DNA from: Bimuria novae-zelandiae CBS 107.79
Lineage: Eukaryota > Ascomycota > Dothideomycetes > Pleosporales > Didymosphaeriaceae
Reading direction: 5' to 3'
DNA: 64,000 nucleotides
Assembly (NCBI GenBank): GCA_010015655.1
Contig: ML976706.1
Span: forward strand, 133,529-197,528
Positions within the stretch are counted from its first letter, which is position 1; every line of letters begins with the position of its first letter. Below the pieces are notes generated by a model that did no database searches, was not told where the DNA came from, and saw only the letters and a list, made by a program, of their open reading frames with translations. Shown here piece by piece: positions 43,556-54,847 of this stretch. A program made the position numbers and the translations under genes.

Positions 43556-43642
43556 GGGGAGGCATCAAGGTTTCGCCGACGCGGGGTCAGCGTGATCCAT
43601 GGTCCGTGCAGTGTCGGCTGTGGTGTAACTGAGTCGTAACTA

Positions 43643-43693
43643 ACGTGTCCGTGCGCGTAACGATCGGATTCGCGTAACGATCGCCGAACACCA
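43643..43693 (+). repeat. Left terminal inverted repeat of the pogo element
   Basis: 51 bp, pairs with 45693-45743. It contains two copies of gcgcgtaacgatcg or cgcgtaacgatcg (43653 on and 43671 on), likely transposase-binding sites. TA precedes it. Confidence 0.93.
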
Positions 43694-43766
43694 GAACAGC
43701 TCTATCAGCAATAAGGCAATAGAGCCACCCACAGTTAGTATTATTATAAGATTTTCTAGTTGATTA

Positions 43767-44253
43767 CTATATAGATCCTTGCGATTGATTTTCACTATTT
43801 ATATCTATCAGGAAGCTTGACGTCGCGGCCGCTGCGTGTAGATTTGGTTGGGGCAGCAGATGCGCCCTCTGAGGCCTCCCCAACATCTGTAGCATCAACA
43901 CCACGTTTCTGACGCTTTCTGCTCTGTAGAGATGACTGAGAGGCCTTTCTCTTACCCTTTTGGGATAGTTGCAGAGCTTTTTCAGCGTCGTGGGCAGACT
44001 TCTGGGCAGCGCGCTGAGCAGCCTTTTCAACCCTCTCCTCCTCCTTCGCCTTCTTAGCTGCCTCTCGCGCAGCACGCTTTTCCTGCTGCATTTTCTCCTT
44101 ATATAGCTTAGCTGCCTTCTTCAGCTCTGCTGTCTTTGCTTTTTAAAGCTGCTATTGCTTATCCTCTTGCTCCTTAATTGATTGACGAACATGTGCCTCC
44201 CTTACTTTCCTTGGTGACCATAAAATAGCCCCACCATGATACTCCTGGCGCTA
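43767..44253 (-). pseudogene. Detached C-terminal tail of the pogo transposase
   Basis: This continues the transposase frame beyond its stop. The frame has four stops: TAA 44254-44256, TAG 44251-44253, TAG 44152-44154 and TAA 44143-44145. It then stays open through MQQEKRAAREAAKKAKEEER to KGKRKASQ and RSGRDVKLPDRYK (stop just below 43795). Long Lys/Glu/Ala-rich coiled tails with these elements are usual in fungal pogo transposases. All four stops are at triplets one C-to-T change from CAA/CAG. Confidence 0.75.
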
Positions 44254-45654
44254 TTAAAGGTTAAGAGCTTTGCCCTTCTTTTTACGCTTCTTCTTGATAG
44301 ATAGCGCCTGCCTAAGCCCATCGTTGTCATGCTTAAGCAGCTCATTTTGGACAGATAGATGGTGGAGCGATTGACGAAGCTTCTTTGTATCTTGACTACC
44401 CTGTTCCTTCACTGCTGATCGTAAAAGCCTATCCACCTTTCTCCAATCATGATCGCTGAGCCCTGATGAAGAGCTATCGCCTGATTCTTGATCCTGCGTG
44501 AACCTATTAAGGATAGGATCAGGATTAGGTGGTGATATGCCTGTGGCTCTAAAAGAGCTGAGGATAGTTGATTTCTTAAAGGAGGCCTTCCACGCATTCC
44601 AGAATAGGGGGAAGAAGTCGTCTTTAGTGATAGAAGCTAGGCCCTGGCTTCTATGAAGGTATCGTGATAGCTCTGCTAAGTACGCTGTTAATAGAGGCTT
44701 AAACATCGCAACATTAAGTGGCTGAAGCGTATGAGTTGAGTGAGGAGGCAGGATAGCAAGCAGGATCCTATACTTATCACAATAGTTAATAAAGTCTATA
44801 GTAACATGAGATCCGTGGCCGTCCACAATTAAAAGTCGATAGGATCGTCGAGTCTTCTCTTTTGTACAGCGATTAAACACCTGCTCAAGCCAGGCAAGCC
44901 CGATATCGTTGTTCGTCCAGCTAGAGGATGATGAGGTGATAAAGACTTCGTGTTCTCCTGCCTTGATATCCTCTACCCAGCTTGATTGGATGCCCTTGTT
45001 GGCGGCCTCATAGATGAGGCTTGGCGGCAGAGCTGATCCATCAGCGCAGATACATGCCAGGAGCGTGATCCATGCGCGATTGCCATCTTGGAGTGATGCC
45101 CTAACCTCCTTCTTCTCCCACATTCGTCTGCTGAATATCCTCTTTGATCTACCAACGATACCGATCAGGCAGCCTTTCTCATCCATATTGTAGATATGAC
45201 GAGGATCTATATGATATTGATCCATCTTGCTGTGTAGAAATTGGAAATAGAAGCGATATTTATCCTCTGAATCAGCTTTGTGGCGATTGCTGTCCATGCC
45301 GACCGTCCATTGTGAGATGAGATGAATGCTGTGTCGGTTGATAAAGCGCGTAACCCAGCTCTCGCTAACTGGCTCCTTTGCTATCGTAGAGGCGAAGTTC
45401 TGTATCATCTCTCTAGTGGGAGGTATATGTCTCTCTATGAGTCTTTTGATATATCGTACAAGCTCCTCCTCTTGCTGGACGTTGAGCTTTTGTTGATTAA
45501 TTCTCTTAGTTGTTCGCGACGATTGAACCCCTCTATGATTTCGCGATAGGGTATTGCGATCAACACCATGCCTACGCGCTATTTCAGCATAAGTAAAGCG
45601 TTCTCCTAGATTTAGCGATTCGATTTCATCAATCGCAGCTTGAATTGGATCCAT
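44254..45654 (-). CDS. pogo/Tigger-like transposase, catalytic residue altered
   Basis: 466 residues. The N-terminal psq-type helix-turn-helix is ERFTYAEIARRHGVDRNTLS (about 18-37). A CENP-B-like DNA-binding domain follows (REMIQNFASTI, then ESWVTRFINRH, to about 110). The DDE domain has Asp158 (YNMDEKG), Asp278 (LLIVDGHGSHV) and, 36 residues later, LQPLNVAMF, where the family has Asp: here it is Asn314 (codon 44713-44715). SSSWTNNDIGLAWLEQVF precedes Asp278. The C-terminus is cut short by stop codons; the missing tail is readable downstream. It is probably catalytically dead despite the long open frame. Confidence 0.88.
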   Translation of the reverse strand: MDPIQAAIDEIESLNLGERFTYAEIARRHGVDRNTLSRNHRGVQSSRTTKRINQQKLNVQQEEELVRYIKRLIERHIPPTREMIQNFASTIAKEPVSESWVTRFINRHSIHLISQWTVGMDSNRHKADSEDKYRFYFQFLHSKMDQYHIDPRHIYNMDEKGCLIGIVGRSKRIFSRRMWEKKEVRASLQDGNRAWITLLACICADGSALPPSLIYEAANKGIQSSWVEDIKAGEHEVFITSSSSSWTNNDIGLAWLEQVFNRCTKEKTRRSYRLLIVDGHGSHVTIDFINYCDKYRILLAILPPHSTHTLQPLNVAMFKPLLTAYLAELSRYLHRSQGLASITKDDFFPLFWNAWKASFKKSTILSSFRATGISPPNPDPILNRFTQDQESGDSSSSGLSDHDWRKVDRLLRSAVKEQGSQDTKKLRQSLHHLSVQNELLKHDNDGLRQALSIKKKRKKKGKALNL

Positions 45655-45692
45655 GTTGATAGAATTATGACGCGCTGAAGGTTGAGGTGGTT

Positions 45693-45743
45693 TGGTGTTC
45701 GGCGATCGTTACGCGAATCCGATCGTTACGCGCACGGACACGG
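45693..45743 (-). repeat. Right terminal inverted repeat of the pogo element
   Basis: 51-bp inverted partner of 43643-43693, followed by the TA target copy at 45744-45745. It lies about 40 bp upstream of the transposase start, so it also forms part of the promoter. Confidence 0.93.
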
Positions 45744-45745
45744 TA

Positions 45746-46084
45746 CCTACCTGGGTACTCCGCAGCTTCGTCAAGACCACCGCTTACCGCATGCCAACTG
45801 CGATGCCCTCCTATGGCCCCTTCTTAGGAGATGTATGCGAGATGTATCGGACCACAGCTCTGTGCCGCAATATTGCGTCAATATTTCCCGCGCCCTCAAT
45901 ACCGTGCCGAGCCAGTCAGTGTGCCGCGAGAGTCAGCGCGCCACCCTTAAATAACTATGTATATATTATTTGCGCCCCTATATTTCTATAAACTAGGGGA
46001 GAAGCCTATATTTAATATGTAAACTTATATGGATCTAGCTTGCAGACAATAAATCCTAGAAGGAAATTCAGGTCTGGTTCGTAT
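45746..46084. other. Intergenic flank right of the pogo element
   Basis: Balanced GC, open on the plus strand from 45682 to 45991 in two frames but without a domain. The open frames run out of the transposon end, so they are probably fortuitous. It turns AT-rich near 45950-46030. Confidence 0.35.
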
Positions 46085-46152
46085 TTATTGAACTACCCGT
46101 TCTTCACTCCACTCCCTCCCAACACACCCCATCACCTTACCCACCACCCTCA

Positions 46153-46401
46153 TCACCCAGCCCCAAAATAACACTCCCAATGCCCACAACTCTCGCACAA
46201 CCTCGACTTCCGCCATCCCGCCATCCCATTCGGCCGCCCGCACACGCAACACCGCCACCCGGGGTACAAAACGCACCAGCAATGCCCGAACGGCCTGTTC
46301 TGGCACACCCAGTATATAGACGGGAGGAGGGGGTAGCGCTCGCTTATGGGGAAGTACGGGGGTGGGTGGTGGTTGATTATTGGGAGGGGAGGAGCAGACA
46401 T
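46153..46401 (-). CDS. Hypothetical small Cys-rich (zinc-ribbon-like) protein or exon
   Basis: An 82-codon minus-strand frame, Pro-rich at the N-terminus. It then has YWVCQNRPFGHCWCVLYPGW, CCVCGRP and LCESCGHWECYFGAG. The CxC/CxxC plus CxxCxHxxC spacing suggests zinc binding and resembles short fungal proteins with a C-terminal C-x-x-C-x-H-x-x-C pair. It could be the last exon of a gene beginning at 46845 (MGDHYHTDRRKPPSNDIVRT, then a hydrophobic segment TLIALLDLFHMLLWD), but I could not find a confident intron. Overlapping frames on both strands lower confidence. Confidence 0.4.
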   Translation of the reverse strand: MSAPPLPIINHHPPPYFPISERYPLLPSIYWVCQNRPFGHCWCVLYPGWRCCVCGRPNGMAGWRKSRLCESCGHWECYFGAG

Positions 46402-46545
46402 AGCGTAGGTACGATTTAACTAAGGTGGTGGGTTGTGTCGCAGTTTTAAGAAGCTGCGAAATATGAACCAAGACAACTAATAGTTTATAAAGAAGGAGTA
46501 AGAGAGGAGGAGGGGTAAGAGTGGAAATAGGGCGCGGGCAGGTCT

Positions 46546-46845
46546 TCATCGGTTACGATGACAGGATGGCTTCTCTGGGTGATATGCGCATTCAGCGTCA
46601 GATTCACATCGTCCCTTGACGCTCTTGAGTGACAAGTGAGATATGACTAGGAAGAAGCTATTGTGGTTTGAATATGTGAAAAAGGACTTGAAGGAGGAGT
46701 TGAAGCAAGATAAATCCCAAAGGAGCATATGAAACAGATCAAGCAGAGCAATCAAAGTACCAGCGCTTGCAACAGTCCGTATTACGGTTCGTACGATATC
46801 GTTCGAAGGCGGTTTTCGGCGGTCCGTATGGTAGTGGTCTCCCAC
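46546..46845 (-). CDS. Hypothetical small protein or 5' exon
   Basis: A 99-codon frame, MGDHYHTDRRKPPSNDIVRT, with a hydrophobic stretch TLIALLDLFHMLLWD and a Cys-containing end (GRCESDAECAYHPEKPSC). No family is recognised. It may splice to the Cys-rich frame below it. Confidence 0.3.
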   Translation of the reverse strand: MGDHYHTDRRKPPSNDIVRTVIRTVASAGTLIALLDLFHMLLWDLSCFNSSFKSFFTYSNHNSFFLVISHLSLKSVKGRCESDAECAYHPEKPSCHRNR

Positions 46846-46859
46846 AGTAATTGCAAACG

Positions 46860-47625
46860 TACCGTACTAATTTTTAAGCTATATTATAGCTATATAGTTC
46901 CTAATTAAGAAAAAGGCGTAAGTTAAGCGTTTAGGGGCGTCTAAGCGATAGATATAGCTAATCTAGACTATTTTAGGCGTAAGGTGTACCTATATCATGC
47001 GAATGCGTAGCTTTAACTCCCAACTATCTTTTTACTTTATTTTCTATATAAAAATTTGCTTATTTACCTTGGTTACTATTACTATTATAATAAATTTATT
47101 AATGAATTTATAAAGTACGCGCGCGTCCTAGTTAATAAAGATATTATAGCTATTAATATTAATACCTTATTATATCTTTACTACTTATAGCGCTTTAGTA
47201 TTAATTGGCTCTTTATGCTTATTATCGCTAGCTATATAAGGTTTTTATAATTATTTAGTTAGCTATAATTCTAGTAAGGAGTTAAATATTAATTAAAATA
47301 ACTTTTAGTATAATATGATAAAGCTTACGAGTGCATAGCTTAGTTACTATATATAGTATAATTTAAAGTTATTAGGTAGCTAAAAACTAGTATTAATATA
47401 GCGATATAGAGTAGATATCGTTTACTTACAGGATAATAGTATTAGTAAGAAGGTATTCTTTTTATATAAGAAATACTATATAAGTAGAATAACTACGTAT
47501 CTTTAGGATATTGTTAAGCCCTTCGGGGTAGCTAGTCCCAAAGGGGATAAGGGTTAGTTCTCGGGCAAGAGTATTAGTAATACAGGTAAGGGTATTAATA
47601 GCTTATGCATATTAATAGGCGTTAG
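46860..47625 (+). mobile_element. AT-rich relic ending in the 3' internal part of a family-M (G2-like) Gypsy element
   Basis: From about 47510 the plus strand (attgttaagcccttcgggg, then ggttagttctcgggcaagag, then gtattaatagc) matches the minus strand of G2 next to its LTR (11050 down to 10922). The LTR follows, interrupted after gttag at 47625 by Copia P, and resumes at 55180. 46860-47500 is too decayed to assign. Confidence 0.65.
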
Positions 47626-47882
47626 TGTTAATAGGACTCTCACAGCTAGCTATACATGGGGTAAGTATAGTGCGGCAAGGTAAGAAGTTTGTATAGTGTA
47701 CACAGCGTACGGAGTAATAGGGAGGGCAACTAGTTCGTGTAATTACTCTATCTCTATTATACAAACGAAGGTGGCAATATTTCAGAAGGCAAGCTACGCA
47801 CGGACATTACATAAGATAACTACGTAATTACGTGTTAGGCCTTATAAAAAACCCTTCGCCGTATCGTCCCTGCGTACAGACA
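47626..47882 (-). repeat. 3' LTR of Copia P
   Basis: 257 bp; inverted relative to the solo LTR 36092-36351. The palindrome seen in the other copies is mutated here (tacgtaattacgtgt). Confidence 0.9.
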
Positions 47883-50800
47883 CTAGTAACTTTTTCTATT
47901 CTAGTTAGTCTTAGGTATTAGGTGTCTCTACGTACAGGTTCTAGCCTGTTAATAGATACTTCTATCTTAATTAAAAGGGTATTAGTTAAAATAAGTAATT
48001 AAAGTATTTTATTTAGTGTCTTCTTTATGCACGCATCTGCTAGGTTATCTTTATTATTAATCTACTTAATTTTAGACATCTCCTTATTCTTATACGACTT
48101 ATAGAGGGATATAATATTAATTATAAGCTATTTCTCGCTTATTATTCCTAGTTTAACAAGGCAGTCGTATAGAGACTTTATATTTATGTAAATTACTACT
48201 AGGATTAGTAGTAATTTAAGCATTTATATAATCTATTATAGGGTTATACTTAGGGCAATTACGTTATTAAAACTTCTAACTATTTTATATAGTTTACTAG
48301 CAAGAACGCTTCTAGTTACCCTTTTACTTTTTATAGAATTCTAGTGTATAATATTTCCTAAGATTATAAAGTCTTTACTATGTTCTATATAGTTCTTATT
48401 TCCTAATATAATTAGAAATCTAAGCTAAGAGCTAAGGTCCTTATTATTAGTAAATGATTTATCTATAAAGATAAATAGCTTTATATAGTTAAGTTGTAGT
48501 ATAAAGGTAAGTCCTCTACTACTATTATCTATCTACTACTAAATTTATATATTAAGGGCTTTAATATCTTGGTGCGAAGGTTCTATAGTTTAAGTAATAA
48601 TTAAGAGGTTAAATACTACCTTTAGTTAGTATAGTAAGGCAATGTAGGCGCCTCGAGCTCTTTATATAATATACTATTATACTATGTCTTTTACTATAAT
48701 ATTAACTATATAGAGATTCTTAGCCTGTCCTTTTTATATAAAGATAACTTTATCTTATATAAGCTAGATCTTCCCTCTATTAAACTTAATAGGTTAATCT
48801 TAGATAAGATAGTTTTGCCTTTTATAGCTTATTTTCTTCTCTCTTTATAAAGCCCTTTATAATAATACTAAGAGTATTATCTATCTAGAGGCTAGTAATA
48901 CCAAAAGTGTCTTCTCCCTTATTAGTAATTAGGAGGTATAAGTCGTACGAAGAGATATACATATAAAGCCTCTCCTTATAGTAGTTATAGTATGTCTTAA
49001 ACTAGTATAGACTAGATTTAGCAGCTCTATATAAGGGTCATATAACCTAAAAGATTATATTTAGTAAAAAGTTCTAGTATATCTTCTTTAGTAGCCTTAC
49101 ATAGAGCGTACGCATTAGCTTATTAGTAGACTAAATATACGCTTATATAATATTACGTAGCGTAAAATATATTCTATACGTAGCTCTTAGACTTATTCTA
49201 ATTATAAGAAGTAGTCTTTAGTTTATCCTTTAAATAGTAAGTAATTAGGTAAGAATCTTATTTTTCTTCTTATTTAAATAGCTAGTAAATACTAGGCGGG
49301 ATTTCTTATATAGCTAGATTATTTTATCTTTACTTTCTTATATAAGGCGTAGGTTAAAGATCTAGCCTATATACTTAGTTAAGTTATATACTATAATTTT
49401 AAAAGTACTATTTATAATTAGGGCATCTATCTCTATATAGTCTAATTTCTTAAATAGTTTTTTAAGTATAATAATTACACTATCCGTGTAGAGCTTTAAA
49501 AATAAAACCTAATTATTCTTTTTCTTCTAAGTTAAAAATACCTAATTTATTATTCTTTATATAGGTCTCCTTATTCTTTTACTCTTTTTAGTATCTGTTT
49601 TTTCTCTTTGCGTAGGTGCGGCGTCACTATCTTAAGAGACTTAGTCTAGGATAGGTCCTAGTTCTAGTAGTGTAGTGTTCTTACGGGATCGTCTCCTCCT
49701 CCTCTTCTATAGGGGATCCCTATATACGGGGACTAGTTTATTTAGATTTTTTATTATAGGTAGGTTGTCTTCTTGCTATTTATAGTGTAGTTTAACTTAT
49801 ATATATTAAAGCTTTAGTAAGCTATTCTTTAACTTAATAATAATATCTCTCCCCTTTATACTCTTAATTTTATATAGGCCTATCTAACTTTCCTTCTCTC
49901 TCTATACTATAATCTCTAAACTAAAGAGGAGGGTAAGAGCTTCGTGCAATATTGGACTATTATGTATATTAATTATATAATTAATATTAGCTATTACACG
50001 GTCCTTGCAAAGTACTTTTATTATCTTTTATATAACTATTACCTGTACAATAATATTAGGCGATAGTAGAAAGTCTAAGTTAACTCTTAGGTATGCCTTA
50101 AAGATAAGTAGTGTAGGCACTAGACTGTATAGGCTAGCAGTATTATTTAGGGCCATAACTACTATTTATAGGATATCCCTATTATTTATATAGTTACCTA
50201 GCTTAGTCTTTAAAATATTAAATATGCTTCTAAAGGATGCGTGCGCTTATTTAACCTTCTTAACTACTTAATAAGCCTCTATAGGTATTTATTTATAAGT
50301 AGCCCCTATAATCTTCGCGCGAGCTCTAAAATCCTTAAAAGTAAAATTTATACCTAGGTTATATATAATATAGTCTAGTAGTCCTTAATAAGTATTAATC
50401 TAGCACTTATATAGTACATCCTAGGTATCTTATATAAATATTAACTTTAGGAATATAGCAGCCTAAAATAATATATTTATATTAATAATATATAGTACGT
50501 CTCGATTAATAATTCGTATAATATTAATAATAACCTCATAGTTAAAGTAAGTATTATTTTTAATAGTAAACTTAAATCTTCGTGGTGCTTAGTCGAACAA
50601 CTAGTAGAGGTGGCAGAATTTCTTAATTTCTTTTATTATAGCTAAATTAACGTCGTAGCCTGCGCTAGTTAGTATTTTTTAAAGTCTCTTTATACAGGAG
50701 TGTCTAAATTAGCGATAGAGGCGGTAGAGTTCTAATTTAGGAAAGAAGGATATAGATTCTTCCTTACTTATATTAAAGAAAGGATATTATTATTTTTATA

Positions 50801-53247
50801 TAATAAGGATAGTAGTCTTATCCTTACGTACGATAACGTTTAGAATATTATTAAAATATACCTTAAGCTAGTTAGGGTCTGCTAGTAATAATAGGAATAG
50901 TATTAAAATATCTAAAATATAGTAAATAACTAAACTAATTAGGTTCTTAATTTATATAGTACTAAGTAATATTTTTAGTATTTAATCTCTAAAGCTAATA
51001 TCTGCGTGGCTAGGTATTTAGTTAATTTCTATATATAGGTTTTCCCGTACGTACGCCTTAAGCTAAGACTTACTAATAGTAAAAATCTTTACTATACCTA
51101 TATCCTAGAGTTTACCTTAGTATACTATATAGTATTAGTTATTAAAGATAAACTACTTAGCGTACTTTTTAAGTTTAATATTATAAATATTCTCTCTAGT
51201 CGCATGGTGTAGATAAGTAATAAAAATAAAGTAATTAATAGCTTACTTTATATCTTTAGCTTTCTAATTTATCTTTTTAAGATTATATAGATTATCTTCT
51301 TCCTTAGGATATTCTTTAAATTCTTAAATATACAAGATAATGACTTCGCGTAATAGGGTCTTATTATAGAATCTTTTATATAAGGATATGTACTAGTCTT
51401 TCGCGCACGTATAGTTATTACGAGGATAATTTAATAACTAGTATCCTTTCTTATAGTAGATAAAGCATTTCTTTGTCTGTATATAATTATCCCTAGAGCG
51501 TAACCTAAATTCTAGTAGAGATCTTCCACGTCTTCTTTTATAGGATAAGAAGCTCCTTTCTCTCCGTGCAAAGTTATATTGGTAATTAGTATAATACGCA
51601 TTAAATAGTTCCTACAGGTATTAATTAGCTCTATAGTCTATAGTAACTTAAAGTACTACTTATAAGTTACTAAATAAAGCTTTGCACGAAAGTTTAATAG
51701 TAAATATAGTATACTTTAGTTTTAGCTATCTTTAATAAACTTATATAATAGTAGTGTAAAGTATAGCGTCCCCTTTAAAGCCTAGTCCTATTACTCTTTA
51801 AGTAAGCGTAAGCTTGTTAATTATTATTTTTAAAACTTTATATAAACTTTTATTAAAATTCTCTTATTAGTATTATGCGAAGGTTATTATTGTCTAGTTA
51901 GTTTAGTATTAACTATAATTTACGTTTATATTAAAATAGTTACTAAGAGCTTTATATAGATACTTCTAGGTATATCCTAGTCCTATATTATACAGGTAGT
52001 ACATGTTAGCACGGCCTTTTAAGATATCTAGTAGGATGTCTGCGTACTAGGTTTCCTAAATATCTAATCGTTAGCAGAGATCTATAAAGATTCTAGTCTT
52101 ATCTATAAGGATATTATATAGTTAACTAGTATAGTTATTATCCTTCTTCTATGCCTTTTAAAATTGTATAATCTTGTCTACTAAAAGTCTCTTATTAATA
52201 AATTCCCTAGTAGGTGGCAGTTTGTACAGGCTATAATATTATAAGTATTAGACTAGGAGTACTTATAGTAGCGCGTACGCTGTAGTAGGAAGTATTATAT
52301 ATAATTAGGGATATAAGGCAGGCGCTAGGTAGAATAGTATAAGTTATCTATATAGTAACTATTATAGCGCTAGTTAAGGTGCTAGAGTAGGTAGTTCTAG
52401 TACTTTTAAGGTAGTTAATAATATTATGTTTAGTCTACTTCCGTGCAAAGCCTTATATTGCGATAAAAGTTACGTATAGATTTTTTTAGGTGTAATAGCT
52501 TTCCCTTATAGCGTATTATATAGCTTTATAGCTATTACTACGCTGCTATTAGATAAAGGCGTAATATTTTTATCTATTAGTACTTATAGTAATTCATGCT
52601 TAAACACACGGTTAAGCTTATTAAAGTATATTTATATCTATTTATTAAAGTCTTTTTAATATGCCTAAAGGAGTTACGCTCTAGTTATAGTTATTATATA
52701 AAAACTAGTAATAGTATATCTTATATATAATAGTTATTACCTACACGTAGATAATACTATATTAATACTATTCTTTTAGAATTCTAGGTTAGTATCCCTT
52801 ATTAGTATTACTATTAATATCCTTATATCCTTTATATATTATTTATATACATGGATGTTATCCTAGCTTCTTATATTATATAGGATAACTACTACTTAGT
52901 ATAAAAAGTCTAGTGACTAATAGCATAATATTATAAGTTTATATTATTTAATTAAGTAGTTAGTTTTGTACAGAGGATTATAGCTAGTTACTTATTTATA
53001 TAGCCTTATTATTAAATAGTACTTATCGCATAGTCTTTCTCTCTTCTTATATAGTATCCTTACTATAGCACTATCTGCTCCCCTATGCTAGTTCTGTAAG
53101 CAGTACTAAGTCTTCTCCGTATAATTAAGAAATTAACCTCTATTAGTTAAGATAAGTTATAAAATAAAAGAACTTATTTACTTAAGTTAACTTTTATCTT
53201 TTTTCTCACTAGTTTGCCGTTAATCTTGCTAATTAACTACTAATTAG
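47883..53247 (-). pseudogene. Copia P gag-pol relic
   Basis: Minus strand. The clearest part, 49050-48830, gives YYKERLYMYISSYDLYLLIT, NKGEDTFGITSL and IDNTLSIIIKGF, the reverse-transcriptase end of a fungal Copia lineage whose functional form has a D-D pair at IDN. It lies near the 3' LTR, as expected for gag-pro-int-RT-RH order. The upstream 49.2-53.2 kb should hold integrase, protease and gag but is too decayed for me to place domain borders. Confidence 0.7.
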
Positions 53248-53487
53248 TATTAATAGGGCTTTTATAGCTAGCTATATATAGGGTAAGTATAGTGTAATAA
53301 AGTAAAAGGTTTATATAGTACATATAGCGTATAGAGTAATAAAGAAGGTAACTAGTTCGTGTAATTACTTTATCTCTCTATTATACAAACAAAGGTGGCG
53401 ATATTTCAGGAAGCAAGCTACGCATGGATATTACATAAGATAACCACGTGATCACGTGTTGGGCCTTACAGAATACCCTTCGCTGTA
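53248..53487 (-). repeat. 5' LTR of Copia P, main part
   Basis: 240 bp up to the TA target of the Tc1 element; the last 19 bp are 55161-55179. It contains CACGTGATCACGTG at 53445-53458. Confidence 0.88.
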
Positions 53488-53531
53488 CGGAGGTGCATAT
53501 CAAAAGTCCGCGCTCACCGCCTCCAGTTTTT

Positions 53532-53555
53532 CTGCCGGCAGAATCCTGCCGGCAG
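53532..53555. repeat. Paired ctgccggcag palindromes inside the Tc1 left end
   Basis: Two copies of the 10-bp palindrome ctgccggcag (53532-53541 and 53546-53555) separated by aatc, between the inverted repeat and the transposase start. They could form a hairpin or bind transposase. Confidence 0.8.
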
Positions 53556-53634
53556 GATCTGCCACGTCACCACCATTTGACTACTTCCTACTGTACACAC
53601 TGTATACTCTCTCTTTTCGACAAAATTTACCGAT

Positions 53635-54797
53635 ATGGCGCCTTATGATTCTGCTACCCGAGCACAAGTTATTGCTCTTAAAGTTTTCGGTGTATCAAAT
53701 GAGGATATTGAGCGACAGACCGGCATAAAAGCACGTACAGTCAACTCTATCTACGATCGCGCAATCAAACGAGGTTTCGATCCACAGGCTGAGCATCCTG
53801 TTGTCCGTAATATCCATGTTGAAGATGCCCCCCGCTCCGGCCGCCCCCCCAAACAGGATGACGCCAAAGATGATATCCTTGCGAAGGTCCGTTCTGACCG
53901 CTTCGGCCGGGAGAAAACATGCGCTTATATTGCCGCAGAAGTTGGAGGGATTTNNNNNNNNNNNNNNNNNNNNNNNNNNNNNNNNNNNNNNNNNNNNNNN
54001 NNNNNNNNNNNNNNNNNNNNNNNNNNNNNNNNNNNNNNNNNNNNNNNNNNNNNNNNNNNNNNNNNNNNNNNNNNNNNNNNNNNNNNNNNNNNNNNNNNNN
54101 NNNNNNNNNNNNNNNNNNNNNNNNNNNNNNNNNNNNNNNNNNNNNNNNNNNNNNNNNNNNNNNNNNNNNNNNNNNNNNNNNNNNNNNNNNNNNNNNNNNN
54201 NNNNNNNNNNNNNNNNNNNNNNNNNNNNNNNNNNNNNNNNNNNNNNNNNNNNNNNNNNNNNNNNNNNNNNNNNNNNNNNNNNNNNNNNNNNNNNNNNNNN
54301 NNNNNNNNNNNNNNNNNNNNNNNNNNNNNNNNNNNNNNNNNNNNNNNNNNNNNNNNNNNNNNNNNNNNNNNNNNNNNNAATCCTGCATCCTTAAGCCAAA
54401 GTTGCTTCCATTTGCTAAAGAATGCATGAAGGACCGGCCAAATACAATTGTGCAAGAGGATAAGGCCCCTTCCCATGCCCACCACGCCCAAAGCTTTGTG
54501 TATAGTACGCATGGCGTTGCAAAGCTTCTTTGGCCCGGCAATTCTCCGGACTTGAATATGATTGAGCCTTGCTGGGCACATCTCAAACGTGTAGTTAGTA
54601 AGAAAGGTGCTCGAAAGTCAAGAGCTGAGGCCGAGCGAGCCTGGAAGGAGGCATGGGACCATCTAGAACAATGGCGAATTCAGGCCTGGATCGAGCGAAT
54701 CATGAGGCACATTCAGGAGGTAATTCGGCTTGAAGGGGGTAATGAGTATCGCGAGGGAGCGGAGGATAAGCCTAGGAGGCATGAGAGTCGGCAATAA
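53635..54797 (+). CDS. Tc1-type (DDE_3) transposase, interrupted by sequencing gap
   Basis: Starts MAPYDSATRAQVIALKVFGV at 53635. The N-terminal helix-turn-helix region (SNEDIERQTGIKARTVNSIY, then GRPPKQDD linker and a second HTH start, TCAYIAAEVGGI) is intact. A run of N covers 53954-54378. After it a frame ending at 54797 has VQEDKAPSHAHHAQSF (second catalytic Asp) and LLWPGNSPDLNMIEPCWAHL (final Glu), then a Lys/Arg/Glu-rich helical tail. The two parts are in different frames as written, but the gap length is an assembly estimate, so intactness cannot be judged. The first catalytic Asp lies in the gap. Confidence 0.85.
53954..54378. other. Assembly gap (425 N)
   Basis: Unresolved bases inside the transposase. 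The repeats around it probably caused the assembler to stop. The true length may differ from 425. Confidence 0.99.
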
Positions 54798-54847
54798 ATT
54801 GTGTTATCCCAAGCTAGCACTAAATAAACGATATTGCCAAACCGCCT

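Larger units (their letters stand above)
43643..45743 (-). mobile_element. pogo-type DNA transposon, 2101 bp, structurally complete
   Basis: Ends are 51-bp inverted repeats (43643-43693 and 45693-45743; 50 of 51 match) starting CGTGTCCGTGCGCGTAACG after the first base. TA dinucleotides flank both ends (43641-43642, 45744-45745), the pogo/Tc1 target duplication. Each inverted repeat contains cgcgtaacgatcg twice. The element encodes the transposase on the minus strand and keeps balanced GC, so it is far younger than the neighbouring relics. Confidence 0.95.

Noticed and set aside
36092..47882. An 11.8-kb giant element bounded by about 260-bp inverted repeats
   Set aside because: The left repeat has its own target duplication (cttat) and the right one belongs to Copia P with a different duplication (gttag), so they are a solo LTR and an LTR in opposite orientation.
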